In this document: one piece after another, positions 24,666-33,919 of the stretch | Layout: every line of letters starts with the position of its first letter | Numbering within the stretch: position 1 is the stretch's first letter | Origin: Flavobacterium sp. | Lineage (GTDB): Bacteria > Bacteroidota > Bacteroidia > Flavobacteriales > Flavobacteriaceae | Assembly (NCBI GenBank): GCA_018883065.1 | Contig: VEQT01000016.1 | Coordinates: 1 to 45,418, forward strand | Direction of reading: 5' to 3' | Length of the DNA stretch: 45,418 nt | Translations under genes and position numbers: made by a program | Notes under the pieces: generated by a model | Database searches by the model: none | The model's input: the letters and a program-made list of their open reading frames with translations, nothing else | What the model was told of the DNA's origin: nothing

Positions 24666-26930
24666 ATGACCAAAAAAATTACTTTACTCAGTTTGCTGTT
24701 TTGTACAGCCCTAGGATTTACTCAACAATTTGATTTGATCAAAAACCAATCGCACACCAAAATTATCTATGACCAAGTGATTGGACTCTCGGATGTGGCA
24801 GCTCATCCCAAAAACACAGTTACCTCAAATTACTATAAACAAGTGTATTATGAATTGCAACGCGCCGATAACCAAAATCGTTTTGCCGATCATGTATTAT
24901 TAAATAATGAAACTATACGCAGTAGCATTACGCATCAACTGCCTTTGAGTATAATGGTTGCGGAATTTGAAAGTTTATCGACTGAGGCCATCGCCCGAGA
25001 AGACGTATACAAAAACAACCAAGACCAATGGGTTGCAAAGCCGAATGCAGTTGTTTTTAACACCCATAATTTGGCGTTGGCTGCTCCGTTAAATTCCAGT
25101 ATTTCAACCTTGACCAATACCTTCCTATTGAAAAACAATTTGGTATTCAACACGACAACTAAAACTATCTCGGCAATTTTAGCCAATTTTAATGATGGTC
25201 AAGGTTGGCGTACTATTAACTTCAATCAAGCCTTTACGGTAACTTTCCCAAACCAAGCTACCCAAAAAATTGATTTCCAAATCCAGTTCACAGACGGAAC
25301 TACAGCTGCAAATAGTGCCGAAATAGACTATGTTCCTGCCGTTACATTGCGTAATCCTGGAAATACTTCAGCCATTACTAGCATTTCTGCTACCATTCCT
25401 TACCAAGGCGTAGAAGATGCCGCGGCCTATTTGGGACAAGGTGAGTACGAGATTTTCTATGATAACGGTAATGGAGTATTAGATAAACCTATCATTTTAT
25501 TGGATGGTTTTGACCCCAATGATGGTCGACCCATTCCTGCCATATATAGCTTATTGAACTACGGTTTAACCGGTCAAAATTTGGCTGACGATTTGCGCAA
25601 CCAAGGATTTGATGTGGTAATTTTAAATTTCCCAAATTATACCCAAACCGAAACCGGAAATGTATTGAGTGGAGGTGCCGATTACATTCAACGTAATGCA
25701 ATGGTTTTAGTAGAATTGATCAACCAAATTAATGCACTAAAAGTAGGGAACGAGAAGAATGTAGTGATTGGCCCAAGTATGGGTGGATTGATTGCTCGCT
25801 ATGGTTTGCGCTATATGGAGCAAAACAGTTTAAACCACGATACGCGCTTGTATTTGTCGTTTGATGCCCCGCATTATGGCGCCAATATTCCAATTGGATT
25901 TCAGCATTTGTTCAATTATATGGCTAATGGCCCCTTGGGCGATGCTACCGTACAAGTATTTGTAGACGCCATGATAAAAAGCAATGCGTCACGTCAAATG
26001 TTAATTGATCAATTTGAAGGGCATTTAGCAGCTGGAAGCACATTTGAATTTGATACCGCAATTGTATTGCCTACAGGAAAACCAAATTTTAGATCAGCCT
26101 TTCAAAATGAACTGAACAGTATGGGTTTCCCGACTTTAACACGTAATGTGGCGATTTCTAACGGAAGCGGAAACGGTACTACCAATGGAACGCCTGATGC
26201 AGTTGTAATGGACCATACCTTTAACATAACCACCACCCAACGCGCCATTATCAATTTGCGTTTTACACCCAATACCAATACCCAAAATCAAGTAAGTCGA
26301 TTTAGAGCACAAGCCAGTGTTTTTGGATTTTGGATAACAGCATATGAAAGTTTAGCTAACTCCAAAGCGCCAACTACTTCGGCAGGATTAGACTCGGCTC
26401 CTGGTGGCACATTTGATATTTCGGGCTTAGCCGGTGCAGCAGGAAGCAATGCCCTACTTACTGAATTTTTCAACAATTTGTTGGTTGATTCCTTTAATTT
26501 TATTCCAACAAATAGTGCATTAGCCATAAACATACCCAATTGGTATACACCTGTTACAGGGGCATCTACAACTCCTTTTGTAGCTAAACATGTGCCTTTG
26601 ACAAACGAAAACCACGTAACGCTAACACAAGAAAATACGCTTTTTGCTTTAAATGAAATTTTAAATAATATGTTCTCGGTTCAAGAACAAGCTTTTGCGG
26701 ATATTGCCGTACAAAACCCTATTAGCAATAGCATCAACTTAACTAGCAGTAAAGCCTATACAGACGTAAAAATGACCTTAACAGATATAACTGGAAAAAT
26801 TATATTTCAACTAGATCATCAAGCTATTGAAGGAGCCTATCAACTCCCTGTCAACCTTACTCGCGGAGTCTATTTCTTGACCTTGAGTAACGAAACCGGA
26901 AAAATCACTAAGAAAATCCTTAAAAATTAA
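24666..26930 (+). CDS. T9SS-exported alpha/beta-hydrolase (lipase/esterase-like)
   Basis: A 754-aa protein with a signal peptide (about residues 1-20, ending GFTQ). The middle contains an alpha/beta-hydrolase domain: LLDGFDPND near 278-286 and the nucleophile elbow GPSMGG at 369-374 with Ser371, followed by LIARYGLRYM. The last 80 or so residues (LTDITGKIIF, then GVYFLTLSNETGKITKKILKN at the very end) are a type A T9SS sorting domain, so the protein is probably secreted or surface attached. The substrate is unknown. The start is set by the signal peptide; the open frame upstream runs through the pruA 3' end and its terminator. Confidence 0.9.
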   Translation: MTKKITLLSLLFCTALGFTQQFDLIKNQSHTKIIYDQVIGLSDVAAHPKNTVTSNYYKQVYYELQRADNQNRFADHVLLNNETIRSSITHQLPLSIMVAEFESLSTEAIAREDVYKNNQDQWVAKPNAVVFNTHNLALAAPLNSSISTLTNTFLLKNNLVFNTTTKTISAILANFNDGQGWRTINFNQAFTVTFPNQATQKIDFQIQFTDGTTAANSAEIDYVPAVTLRNPGNTSAITSISATIPYQGVEDAAAYLGQGEYEIFYDNGNGVLDKPIILLDGFDPNDGRPIPAIYSLLNYGLTGQNLADDLRNQGFDVVILNFPNYTQTETGNVLSGGADYIQRNAMVLVELINQINALKVGNEKNVVIGPSMGGLIARYGLRYMEQNSLNHDTRLYLSFDAPHYGANIPIGFQHLFNYMANGPLGDATVQVFVDAMIKSNASRQMLIDQFEGHLAAGSTFEFDTAIVLPTGKPNFRSAFQNELNSMGFPTLTRNVAISNGSGNGTTNGTPDAVVMDHTFNITTTQRAIINLRFTPNTNTQNQVSRFRAQASVFGFWITAYESLANSKAPTTSAGLDSAPGGTFDISGLAGAAGSNALLTEFFNNLLVDSFNFIPTNSALAINIPNWYTPVTGASTTPFVAKHVPLTNENHVTLTQENTLFALNEILNNMFSVQEQAFADIAVQNPISNSINLTSSKAYTDVKMTLTDITGKIIFQLDHQAIEGAYQLPVNLTRGVYFLTLSNETGKITKKILKN

Positions 26931-26934
26931 GCAC

Positions 26935-26962
26935 AAAAAAGCCCCAATTTGGGGCTTTTTTT
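26935..26962. terminator. Bidirectional terminator between hydrolase gene and rsmG
   Basis: AAAAAAGCCCC AATT GGGGCTTTTTTT forms a GC stem flanked by A and T runs, so it can end both convergent transcripts. It overlaps the first bases of the rsmG stop region. Confidence 0.85.
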
Positions 26963-27590
26963 ATGGTTTATATTTGAGTGGCAAGTACACCACTTTTTTG
27001 GTCTCAAAGAAAGGTTCATCAAAAAAATTCGAAATGGCATATTCTTGTGCCGAAGGGAAGAGCGCCAATTCTTGTGAAAGATCACCCCCTTTAAGGTAGA
27101 GGATTCCATTTTTGCGTTCGTGTTTTTGGTTTTTTGCAATTTTGGTTTTCACCCAAGCTACAAAATCAGGCATGTTGGTTACCGCTCGACTCACAATAAA
27201 ATCATAGGTTCCTTTTACATTTTCGGCACGAATTTGTTCGGCTTTTACGTTTTGCAAACCGAGTGCATCGGCAACCGCTTGCACTACTTTTATTTTTTTC
27301 TGAATCACGTCGATTAGATGAAATTGCGTTTCTGGAAATAAAATCGCCAAAGGAATCCCAGGAAATCCTCCTCCCGTTCCTACATCCAAAACAACCGTGC
27401 CCGGCTCAAAGGATTGCACTTTGGCTATGGCCAATGAATGCAAGACATGGTTGGTGTAGAGCGACACAATGTCTTTGCGCGAAATCACATTGATTTTGGC
27501 ATTCCAATCGTGATAAAGTGCTTCCAATTGCTCGAATTGCTGATACTGAAGTGCGGATAGATTGGGGAAGTAAAGTCGAAGTGCTTGCAT
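26961..27590 (-). CDS. rsmG: 16S rRNA (guanine-527-N7)-methyltransferase RsmG
   Basis: A 209-aa Rossmann-fold enzyme that methylates N7 of G527 in 16S rRNA; loss in other bacteria gives low-level streptomycin resistance. SAM motif I is VLDVGTGGGFPGIPLA (about residues 68-83), followed by FHLIDVIQKK. The DFIVSRAVTNM segment near 130-140 is typical of the GidB family. It has its own TACTTTTG box 14 bp before the ATG. Confidence 0.95.
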   Translation of the reverse strand: MQALRLYFPNLSALQYQQFEQLEALYHDWNAKINVISRKDIVSLYTNHVLHSLAIAKVQSFEPGTVVLDVGTGGGFPGIPLAILFPETQFHLIDVIQKKIKVVQAVADALGLQNVKAEQIRAENVKGTYDFIVSRAVTNMPDFVAWVKTKIAKNQKHERKNGILYLKGGDLSQELALFPSAQEYAISNFFDEPFFETKKVVYLPLKYKP

Positions 27591-27604
27591 GCCTAATTTT
27601 TGAG

Positions 27605-27612
27605 CAAAAGTA
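27605..27612 (-). promoter_or_regulatory. -7 box of rsmG promoter
   Basis: Minus-strand TACTTTTG, matching TAnnTTTG, 14 bp upstream of the ATG. Confidence 0.55.
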
Positions 27613-27668
27613 AAACATTCGCGTTTAAATATTTATCCTTTTTTGAATAGGCCAATTTTATAAATAAG

Positions 27669-27676
27669 TATATTTG
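27669..27676 (+). promoter_or_regulatory. -7 box of desaturase promoter
   Basis: TATATTTG matches TAnnTTTG, 18 bp before the ATG at 27695. A TTTG at 27642-27645 lies 23 bp upstream, slightly farther than ideal for a -33 box. Confidence 0.55.
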
Positions 27677-27694
27677 TTGCTTATCAAATACCCT

Positions 27695-28789
27695 ATGAAT
27701 CACACTACTCCCTCTTTTGCAAAAAACGATGATGTCAAATTTTTTAGAACGCTGAACTCACGTGTGAATGCGTACTTCAAAGACAATAACATAGCCAAAA
27801 CTGGCAACTGGCAAATTCACCTCAAAACAATTGTTTTATTTGCCCTATTTCTTACTCCCTATTTTTTAATTCTTACCCTCGACATGGCATTGGGATGGCA
27901 ATTGCTACTCAACATTCTAATGGGAATTGGCATGGCCGGAATTGGGATGAACGTGATGCACGACGGAAACCACGGCTCATATTCGTCCAAAACTTGGGTG
28001 AATAAGATAATGGGGGGCAGCATTTATATTTTGGCAGGAAACGTATACAATTGGCAAGTACAGCATAATGTCTTGCACCACACGTACACCAATATTCATG
28101 GACACGACGAAGACTTGGATGCCGGACGCATCATTCGGTTTACCAAAAGTGCCAAGTGGTACAGTTTTCACCGATTTCAGCAATACTACTCTATTTTTCT
28201 CTATGGGCTCTTGACTTTTAATTGGGCCATTACCACCGATTTTATTCAAATGAAAAACTACTTGCGACGCAAATTGGCTTATGGCGAACCACAAAGCCCA
28301 GCTAAATTGTGGAGCGTATTGGTTATCACAAAAATCATATATGCCAGTATTTGGATTGTTTTACCCATCGTGTTTGGTGTAACTTGGTGGCGCGTATTAC
28401 TCGGATTTTTTGCCATGCACTACACCGCAGGATTAATTTTGAGCATTGTATTTCAATTGGCACACGTGGTCGAAGAAACTGACAATCCCATGCCCGACGA
28501 AAATGGAGAAATTAACAACACCTGGGCAATTCACCAATTGCACACCACGGCCAACTTTGCGCCCAAAAACAAATTGGTCAATTGGTTTACAGGCGGATTA
28601 AATCACCAAATCGAACACCATATTTTTCCGCACATCAGCCACGTGCATTATGGCAAAATTGCCGAAATCGTGAAAACCACTGCCAAAGAGTGCAACCTGC
28701 CTTATCACGAATTTAAAACCATGCGTTCTGCCGTATTTGCGCACTTTAAACACCTGAAAGACCTCGGAAAAAAACCACAACTCGCCTAA
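27695..28789 (+). CDS. Membrane fatty-acid desaturase
   Basis: A 364-aa di-iron desaturase of the inner membrane. The three histidine boxes are HxxxH (H89-H93), HxxHH (H124-H128-H129) and HQIEHH (304-309). Hydrophobic helices lie around 36-75 and 180-245. The HQIEHH third box and overall length are like front-end or acyl-lipid desaturases (COG3239), but double-bond position cannot be assigned. It introduces unsaturation into membrane lipids, fitting with fabD downstream. The start at 27695 lies just after the promoter. Confidence 0.92.
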   Translation: MNHTTPSFAKNDDVKFFRTLNSRVNAYFKDNNIAKTGNWQIHLKTIVLFALFLTPYFLILTLDMALGWQLLLNILMGIGMAGIGMNVMHDGNHGSYSSKTWVNKIMGGSIYILAGNVYNWQVQHNVLHHTYTNIHGHDEDLDAGRIIRFTKSAKWYSFHRFQQYYSIFLYGLLTFNWAITTDFIQMKNYLRRKLAYGEPQSPAKLWSVLVITKIIYASIWIVLPIVFGVTWWRVLLGFFAMHYTAGLILSIVFQLAHVVEETDNPMPDENGEINNTWAIHQLHTTANFAPKNKLVNWFTGGLNHQIEHHIFPHISHVHYGKIAEIVKTTAKECNLPYHEFKTMRSAVFAHFKHLKDLGKKPQLA

Positions 28790-28819
28790 CTTAATTGCTA
28801 ACTACACAACTATTTTCTT

Positions 28820-30007
28820 ATGAGCCCATTATCGGATCGGATTAATCAATTAGCCACATCACAAACCTTGGCCATGGCTGCATTAGCCAGAGAATTAAAA
28901 GCACAAGGCAAAGACATCATCAGCTTGAGTTTAGGCGAGCCTGATTTTAATACCCCTGATTTTATTAAAGAAGCCGCCAAAAAGGCTATCGACGAAAATT
29001 ACAGCACCTACACACCCGTAGATGGGTATGTCGAATTAAAAGAAGCCATTTGCCGCAAATTTAAACGCGACAACAATCTAGACTACAAACCCGCCAATAT
29101 CGTAGTATCTACAGGCGCCAAACAATCGTTATATAATATTGCTCAATGTATGCTCAATGCGGGTGACGAGGTAATTTTGCCTGCTCCCTACTGGGTGAGT
29201 TATTTTGAAATCATTAAAATGGCCGGTGGAATTCCGGTGGAAGTTCCTACTTCGGTAGACAGTGATTTTAAAATTACAGCTGCACAATTGGAACAAGCCA
29301 TTACCCCAAAAACCAAAATGATTTGGTATAGTTCGCCTTGTAACCCAAGCGGATCAGTTTATAGCAGAGAAGAACTCACTGCTTTGGCTGCAGTTTTAGC
29401 CAATCATCCAAACATCTATATCGTTTCTGACGAAATCTACGAACACATCAATTTCTCTGGAACATTTTGCAGCATAGCCTCTATCCCCGGAATGTTTGAC
29501 CGTACCATAACTGTAAATGGAGTGGCCAAAGCTTTTGCCATGACCGGTTGGCGAATTGGATACATTGGTGCACCTGAATTTATTGCCAAAGCGTGTACCA
29601 AAATGCAAGGACAAGTGACCAGCGGAGCCAATTCGATCGCACAACGCGCAACCATTACAGCTGTAGATGCCGATCCTTCCGTTTTGAACGACATGGTACA
29701 AGCCTTTAAAAACCGACGTGATTTGGTTGTGAAAGGCATACAAGAAATTCCTGGACTAAAATTGAATGTACCCGAAGGTGCTTTTTATGTTTTTCCTGAT
29801 GTTTCTTCGTTCTTTGGTAAAACCTTGCGCGGTACACTTATCAAAAATGCCGATGATTTCTCGATGTATTTGTTGGCCGAAGCCAATGTAGCTACAGTTA
29901 CTGGCGATGCGTTTGGCAACCCAAATTGCATCCGTTTTTCGTATGCAACTAGCGAAGAACTATTAACTGAAGCCCTATCGCGTATTAAAACAGCACTAGC
30001 AGAATAG
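28820..30007 (+). CDS. PLP-dependent aminotransferase, class I/II (aspartate aminotransferase-like)
   Basis: A 395-aa fold-type I aminotransferase. The N-terminal SLGEPDFNTPDFI and the SSPCNPSG motif are typical of the prokaryotic AspAT subgroup Ib. The Schiff-base lysine is K237 in NGVAKAFAMTGWRIGY, and the C terminus has the expected substrate-binding Arg region (NCIRFSYATS). It most likely transfers amino groups between aspartate or a related amino acid and 2-oxoglutarate. It is 3 bp upstream of purT and 30 bp after the desaturase gene. Confidence 0.93.
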   Translation: MSPLSDRINQLATSQTLAMAALARELKAQGKDIISLSLGEPDFNTPDFIKEAAKKAIDENYSTYTPVDGYVELKEAICRKFKRDNNLDYKPANIVVSTGAKQSLYNIAQCMLNAGDEVILPAPYWVSYFEIIKMAGGIPVEVPTSVDSDFKITAAQLEQAITPKTKMIWYSSPCNPSGSVYSREELTALAAVLANHPNIYIVSDEIYEHINFSGTFCSIASIPGMFDRTITVNGVAKAFAMTGWRIGYIGAPEFIAKACTKMQGQVTSGANSIAQRATITAVDADPSVLNDMVQAFKNRRDLVVKGIQEIPGLKLNVPEGAFYVFPDVSSFFGKTLRGTLIKNADDFSMYLLAEANVATVTGDAFGNPNCIRFSYATSEELLTEALSRIKTALAE

Positions 30008-30010
30008 ACC

Positions 30011-31171
30011 ATGAAAATAGTTTTGCTAGGATCGGGTGAACTCGGAAAAGAATTTGTGATTGCCGCACAACGATTAGGTAAAACCGTTATTGCTGTTGAC
30101 AATTATGAACAGGCGCCAGCAATGCAAGTTGCGCATGATTTTGAAGTAATCAATATGCTCGATGGCGACGAACTCGACCGCATCATAGCCAAACACCAAC
30201 CCGATTTTATTGTCCCCGAAATTGAAGCCATTCGCACCGAGCGGTTTTACGACTACGAAAAGCAAGGCATTACAGTAGTGCCCTCGGCCAAAGCAGCCAA
30301 TTTTACCATGAATCGCAAAGCCATACGCGATCTGGCAGCGCAAGAATTAGGGCTCAGAACTGCCAATTATCGCTACGCCACCTCGGCCGAAGAATTGCAA
30401 CAAGCGGTTGCAGCGGTGGGCATTCCCTGTGTAGTAAAGCCCTTAATGTCATCCTCTGGCAAAGGTCAATCGACGATCAAAACCAAAGATGATATTGCAA
30501 AAGCTTGGGACTATGCTGTTGCTGGTTCCCGTGGAGATGTGGTAGAAGTAATTGTAGAGGCTTTTGTAGATTTTTATGCCGAGATTACCTTGCTTACTGT
30601 AACTCAAAATAACAATCCAACCCTATTTTGTGCACCTATAGGCCACCGACAAGAACGCGGCGATTACCAAGAAAGTTGGCAGCCTGCCGTAATCTCCGAC
30701 AGCGATTTGCAAGAAGCCCAACTCATGGCTAGTAAAGTAACCGAAGCATTGGGTGGCGCTGGACTTTTTGGAGTAGAATTTTTCTTGACCCGAGAAGGCG
30801 TTTATTTTTCTGAACTCTCCCCCCGACCGCATGATACGGGTATGGTTACGCTTGCAGGGAGTCAAAATTTCAATGAATTTGAATTGCATTTGCGCGCCAT
30901 CTTGAGCTATCCAATTTTTGAAATTACCCAAGAAAAAGCGGCTGCTAGCGCCGTGATTTTGGCCAGCGAACACTCGACAAAACCAACATATACAGGCATA
31001 GAAGCCCTTGCGGCCTTACCTAAAACTGATTTTAGAATTTTTGGCAAACCCAGTTCACGCCCCTACAGACGCATGGGTGTTGCCTTGGTTGCTGATGACC
31101 TAACTACTCCAATTGAAGAACTAGTTGACAAAGCCGTAAAAGCCGCGAAATTAGTTCACGTAAATCCCTAA
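30011..31171 (+). CDS. purT: Formate-dependent phosphoribosylglycinamide formyltransferase
   Basis: A 386-aa ATP-grasp enzyme that forms formyl-GAR from GAR, formate and ATP in purine synthesis, independent of folate. It has the N-terminal preATP-grasp fold ([12 protein letters not shown]), the ATP-grasp segment [14 protein letters not shown], and the FGVEFFL / [13 protein letters not shown] metal-binding region. Length is normal. It starts 3 bp after the aminotransferase and is followed 19 bp later by fabD, so the three probably form an operon. Confidence 0.96.
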   Translation: MKIVLLGSGELGKEFVIAAQRLGKTVIAVDNYEQAPAMQVAHDFEVINMLDGDELDRIIAKHQPDFIVPEIEAIRTERFYDYEKQGITVVPSAKAANFTMNRKAIRDLAAQELGLRTANYRYATSAEELQQAVAAVGIPCVVKPLMSSSGKGQSTIKTKDDIAKAWDYAVAGSRGDVVEVIVEAFVDFYAEITLLTVTQNNNPTLFCAPIGHRQERGDYQESWQPAVISDSDLQEAQLMASKVTEALGGAGLFGVEFFLTREGVYFSELSPRPHDTGMVTLAGSQNFNEFELHLRAILSYPIFEITQEKAAASAVILASEHSTKPTYTGIEALAALPKTDFRIFGKPSSRPYRRMGVALVADDLTTPIEELVDKAVKAAKLVHVNP

Positions 31172-31190
31172 CACATAAAAACTCTTGCAA

Positions 31191-32063
31191 ATGAAAGCGT
31201 ATGTATTCCCTGGACAAGGAGCACAATTTACCGGAATGGGTAAAGAATTGTACGAACAATCTCCTGAAGCCAAAGCCCTTTTTGAACAAGCCAACGAAAT
31301 CTTAGGATTTCGCATCACCGATATCATGTTTCAAGGTACCGCCGACGAACTCAAAGAAACCAAAGTTACCCAACCTGCTGTATTTTTACATTCGGTTATA
31401 CTGGCAAAAACCATAGAAAATTTTGCCCCAGAAATGGTGGCAGGACATTCGTTGGGAGAATTTTCTGCCTTGGTAGCCAATGGCACTTTGTCTTTTGAAG
31501 ATGGGTTGCGTTTGGTTTCGCAACGTGCTTTAGCGATGCAAAAAGCCTGTGAATTGGCACCCTCTACGATGGCCGCAGTACTAGGCTTGGATGATGCTGT
31601 AGTAGAGAAAATTTGCGCTGAAACACCGGGCGTAGTTGTTGCAGCCAATTACAATTGCCCGGGCCAATTGGTTATTTCGGGTGCTGTTCCTGCGGTAGAA
31701 GCCGCTTGTGAAGCATTGAAAGCAGCAGGTGCTCGTCGCGCTTTGGTTTTACCTGTAGGAGGAGCTTTTCATTCGCCGATGATGGAACCCGCTCGCGAAG
31801 AATTGGCCGCGGCTATTGAAGCAACTGTTTTTTCTACTCCTACTTGTCCGGTTTACCAAAATGTGACCGCTTGTGCAGTTTCTGATCCGGCTGAAATAAA
31901 AAAGAATTTAATTGTACAACTCACTGCACCAGTTAAGTGGACGCAATCTGTACAACAAATGATAGCCGATGGCGCAACCTTATTTACCGAAGTAGGCCCC
32001 GGAAAAGTATTGGCTGGCTTGATTAATAAAATTGATAAAGAAGCGGTGACGGTTAATGCGTAG
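31191..32063 (+). CDS. fabD: Malonyl-CoA:ACP transacylase
   Basis: A 290-aa cytosolic enzyme loading malonyl onto acyl carrier protein for fatty-acid elongation. The N-terminal FPGQGAQFTGMG oxyanion motif is present. The nucleophilic Ser is S87 in GHSLGEFSA, and the catalytic His is in GGAFHSPMM. ATG 31191 is chosen over TTG 31185 two codons earlier. The coding sequence is the last gene before the AT-rich island. With the desaturase upstream it forms a small lipid-metabolism neighbourhood. Confidence 0.96.
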   Translation: MKAYVFPGQGAQFTGMGKELYEQSPEAKALFEQANEILGFRITDIMFQGTADELKETKVTQPAVFLHSVILAKTIENFAPEMVAGHSLGEFSALVANGTLSFEDGLRLVSQRALAMQKACELAPSTMAAVLGLDDAVVEKICAETPGVVVAANYNCPGQLVISGAVPAVEAACEALKAAGARRALVLPVGGAFHSPMMEPAREELAAAIEATVFSTPTCPVYQNVTACAVSDPAEIKKNLIVQLTAPVKWTQSVQQMIADGATLFTEVGPGKVLAGLINKIDKEAVTVNA

Positions 32064-32386
32064 TTGAGCGGTTAGCTGTTTGCCACGAACACAGGAATTA
32101 ATTAACGATTTTTGATGTTTGATTTTTGTCCCGAGGCTTCGGGATGATTTGTAGTATACTATGCACGTCATTGCGAGCAGGAACAAGGTAGCAAGCTAGA
32201 TTAGCTGTAAGTCATACAGTTGACTAGAGCGAAACAAACAATTGCTATAGTAGCCTGACTGTTTTTAGACATAGCTACCCGAATTTGGGTGGGTTGGACT
32301 GAATTTTTGAGAGATATAAACGAGTTAGCCGTAAATTTATAAAAAATCAAAAATTAACAACAAGAATTCCAATTAAAATCAACATT
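32064..32386. other. Intergenic repeat-rich region at left edge of island
   Basis: 323 bp without a gene. It holds an AATTAATTAACGATT stretch (32096-32110) whose core has an inverted copy at 34268-34280. It also holds an imperfect palindrome TCCCGA-GGCT-TCGGGA (32129-32144), the 11-mer AGTATACTATG (32153-32163) that recurs at 34163, and a GTCATTGCGAGCAGGAAC stretch resembling intergenic repeats I remember from other bacterial genomes. It looks like layered fragments of small mobile repeats. No convincing terminator or tRNA was seen. Confidence 0.5.
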
Positions 32387-33148
32387 ATGAAAAAAAATTT
32401 TTTATCACTCCTTTTGGGAGTTTTCTTTTCAATTACATCATTTTCTCAAGTTACTTTTGAGCATTCCTACACTACTAATGGAAATAATAATTTCCCAAAA
32501 ACCTATGCTTTTTTTACAGATAGTGGAATAAATTATTACACAATGAATCAAGATTTGAATCAAGTACTTTTTTATAATTCATCACATGTACTTTTTAAAA
32601 CAGTCAATTTAAATCCGGGTACAGATTTTAATATAAAATATATTTATTTAGTTACAGATAAACTTTTTTATTCTGATGCAAAAATTGAATTCATTGTTGT
32701 AAGCTCAAATAGCCTATATCAAAATAAGATGACTTTGTTTAATGAAGACGGTACAAACTTATTTGAATTTGGGGACAGATGGGAAGCTTATGCTGTAAAA
32801 AACTCTAACTTGGGTTATAAGCTAATTGTTGCTACAGATAAAGAAGAACCTAATTTTTATGATATTTATAGTTTAACAGGTACACTTTCTCTTGACCAAC
32901 AAGGCGTTTTATCAAAAACACAATTCTTTAGTTTTCCAAATCCAACTTCAAACAAAATTTCCTTCATTACTGATTTAGAAAATGGAAATACAACAAATCT
33001 TGAAATATTTGACATAAATGGAAAAAAAGTATTTGAAAAAAATATGACCGTAATAGATAACAAAATTGAAATAGATGTTACTAATTTAAATAGTGGAATT
33101 TATATTTATAAACTTAATGGGCGTAGTAATAAATTTATTAAAGAATAA
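32387..33148 (+). CDS. Secreted protein with T9SS type A sorting domain
   Basis: A 253-aa protein with an N-terminal signal peptide (about residues 1-20, ending TSFSQ). The C-terminal 75 residues (FSFPNPTSNKISF, then IFDINGKKVFEK, then SGIYIYKLNG) are a Por_Secre_tail domain, so it should be exported by the type IX system. The middle is Asn/Tyr-rich and I do not recognise it. Base composition is clearly more AT-rich than fabD and galE on either side, in line with recent acquisition together with the RAYT next door. Confidence 0.85.
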   Translation: MKKNFLSLLLGVFFSITSFSQVTFEHSYTTNGNNNFPKTYAFFTDSGINYYTMNQDLNQVLFYNSSHVLFKTVNLNPGTDFNIKYIYLVTDKLFYSDAKIEFIVVSSNSLYQNKMTLFNEDGTNLFEFGDRWEAYAVKNSNLGYKLIVATDKEEPNFYDIYSLTGTLSLDQQGVLSKTQFFSFPNPTSNKISFITDLENGNTTNLEIFDINGKKVFEKNMTVIDNKIEIDVTNLNSGIYIYKLNGRSNKFIKE

Positions 33149-33164
33149 TTATAAAAAATCTACT

Positions 33165-33275
33165 GCTAACACAGGTTTTGCAAGATTGCGGGTTTTGGGC
33201 TGAATTTAAAGTTGGTTTTGTATCTTTGAGTTCGGTACTTAACCGAAAGTTTTGGATTATTTAGTCCGCAACCTC
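33165..33275 (+). repeat. Structured intergenic element upstream of RAYT
   Basis: Contains nested inverted repeats: TTGCGG (33186-33191) with CCGCAA (33266-33271), and inside it TTCGGT-ACTTA-ACCGAA (33231-33247). A TATCTTTG -7 box lies at 33221-33228, so it may carry the RAYT promoter, 124 bp before the ATG. The layout looks like a repeated element rather than plain spacer; copy number is unknown. Confidence 0.45.
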
Positions 33276-33282
33276 CCCCCCC

Positions 33283-33310
33283 CGCTACCGCGCGAATCCT
33301 TCGCGTGGTT
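33283..33310 (-). repeat. REP hairpin, left of RAYT
   Basis: GC-rich imperfect palindrome in an AT-rich setting: CGCGAA-TCC-TTCGCG with flanks CGCTACCG and TGGTT. Its reverse complement closely matches the repeats at 33920-33950, and it contains GTAG on the minus strand, a tetranucleotide typical of REP sequences. It is preceded by a C run. Confidence 0.7.
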
Positions 33311-33352
33311 CAATGAATACATAAGATTTCTATATTTACTAAAAGTATAGTA

Positions 33353-33916
33353 ATGAGTAGAAATTATAAGTTCTATAATCCTGAAGGATTGTATTTTGTG
33401 AGTTTTGCAGTTGTAGGCTGGTTAGATGTTTTTACAAGAAATGAGTATAAGGACATATTAATTGAAAGCTTAGAATTTTGTCAAAAACAAAAAGGTATGG
33501 AAATTCATGCTTGGTGCGTTATGACCAATCATGTTCATTTAATTTTTAGAAGTATCAACAACCAAAAACCAGAACTTTTATTAGGTGATTTTAAAAGATT
33601 TACAAGCCGAAATATTACAAAAGCAATACAAGAAAATTCTAACGAGAGTAGAAAAGAATTTTTGTTAGACTATTTTAAAAAAGAAGCAGAAAAAAGTTCT
33701 AATACAACAAATTATCAATTTTGGAGACATGATAGTAAGCCAATTGAATTATGGAGTAATGAAGTTATACAGCAAAAAATAGAGTATGTCCATAATAATC
33801 CTGTTAAAGAAGGAATTGTTTTTAGAGCTGAAGATTACAAATATAGTAGCGCATCAGATTATGCAGGAGAAAAAGGGATTTTGGATAATATAGTTGTTTT
33901 TCAGTATTTTAAATAA
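33353..33916 (+). CDS. REP-associated tyrosine transposase (RAYT, Y1_Tnp family)
   Basis: A 187-aa single-domain HUH endonuclease. The metal-binding HUH motif is H60-V61-H62 in MTNHVHLIF, and the nucleophilic Tyr is Y145 in IEYVHNNPVKEG. The N terminus (NPEGLYFVSFAVVGWLDVF) and its length match RAYTs, the IS200-like domesticated transposases that process REP hairpins. GC-rich REP hairpins bracket it on both sides. The gene looks intact. It is strongly AT-rich compared with the hairpins and the housekeeping neighbours. Confidence 0.92.
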   Translation: MSRNYKFYNPEGLYFVSFAVVGWLDVFTRNEYKDILIESLEFCQKQKGMEIHAWCVMTNHVHLIFRSINNQKPELLLGDFKRFTSRNITKAIQENSNESRKEFLLDYFKKEAEKSSNTTNYQFWRHDSKPIELWSNEVIQQKIEYVHNNPVKEGIVFRAEDYKYSSASDYAGEKGILDNIVVFQYFK

Positions 33917-33919
33917 TAA

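Noticed and set aside
32165..32210. Possible small RNA or tRNA-like gene in the fabD downstream region
   Set aside because: Only short 5-bp stems can be drawn and there is no promoter-terminator pair; it looks more like repeat debris.
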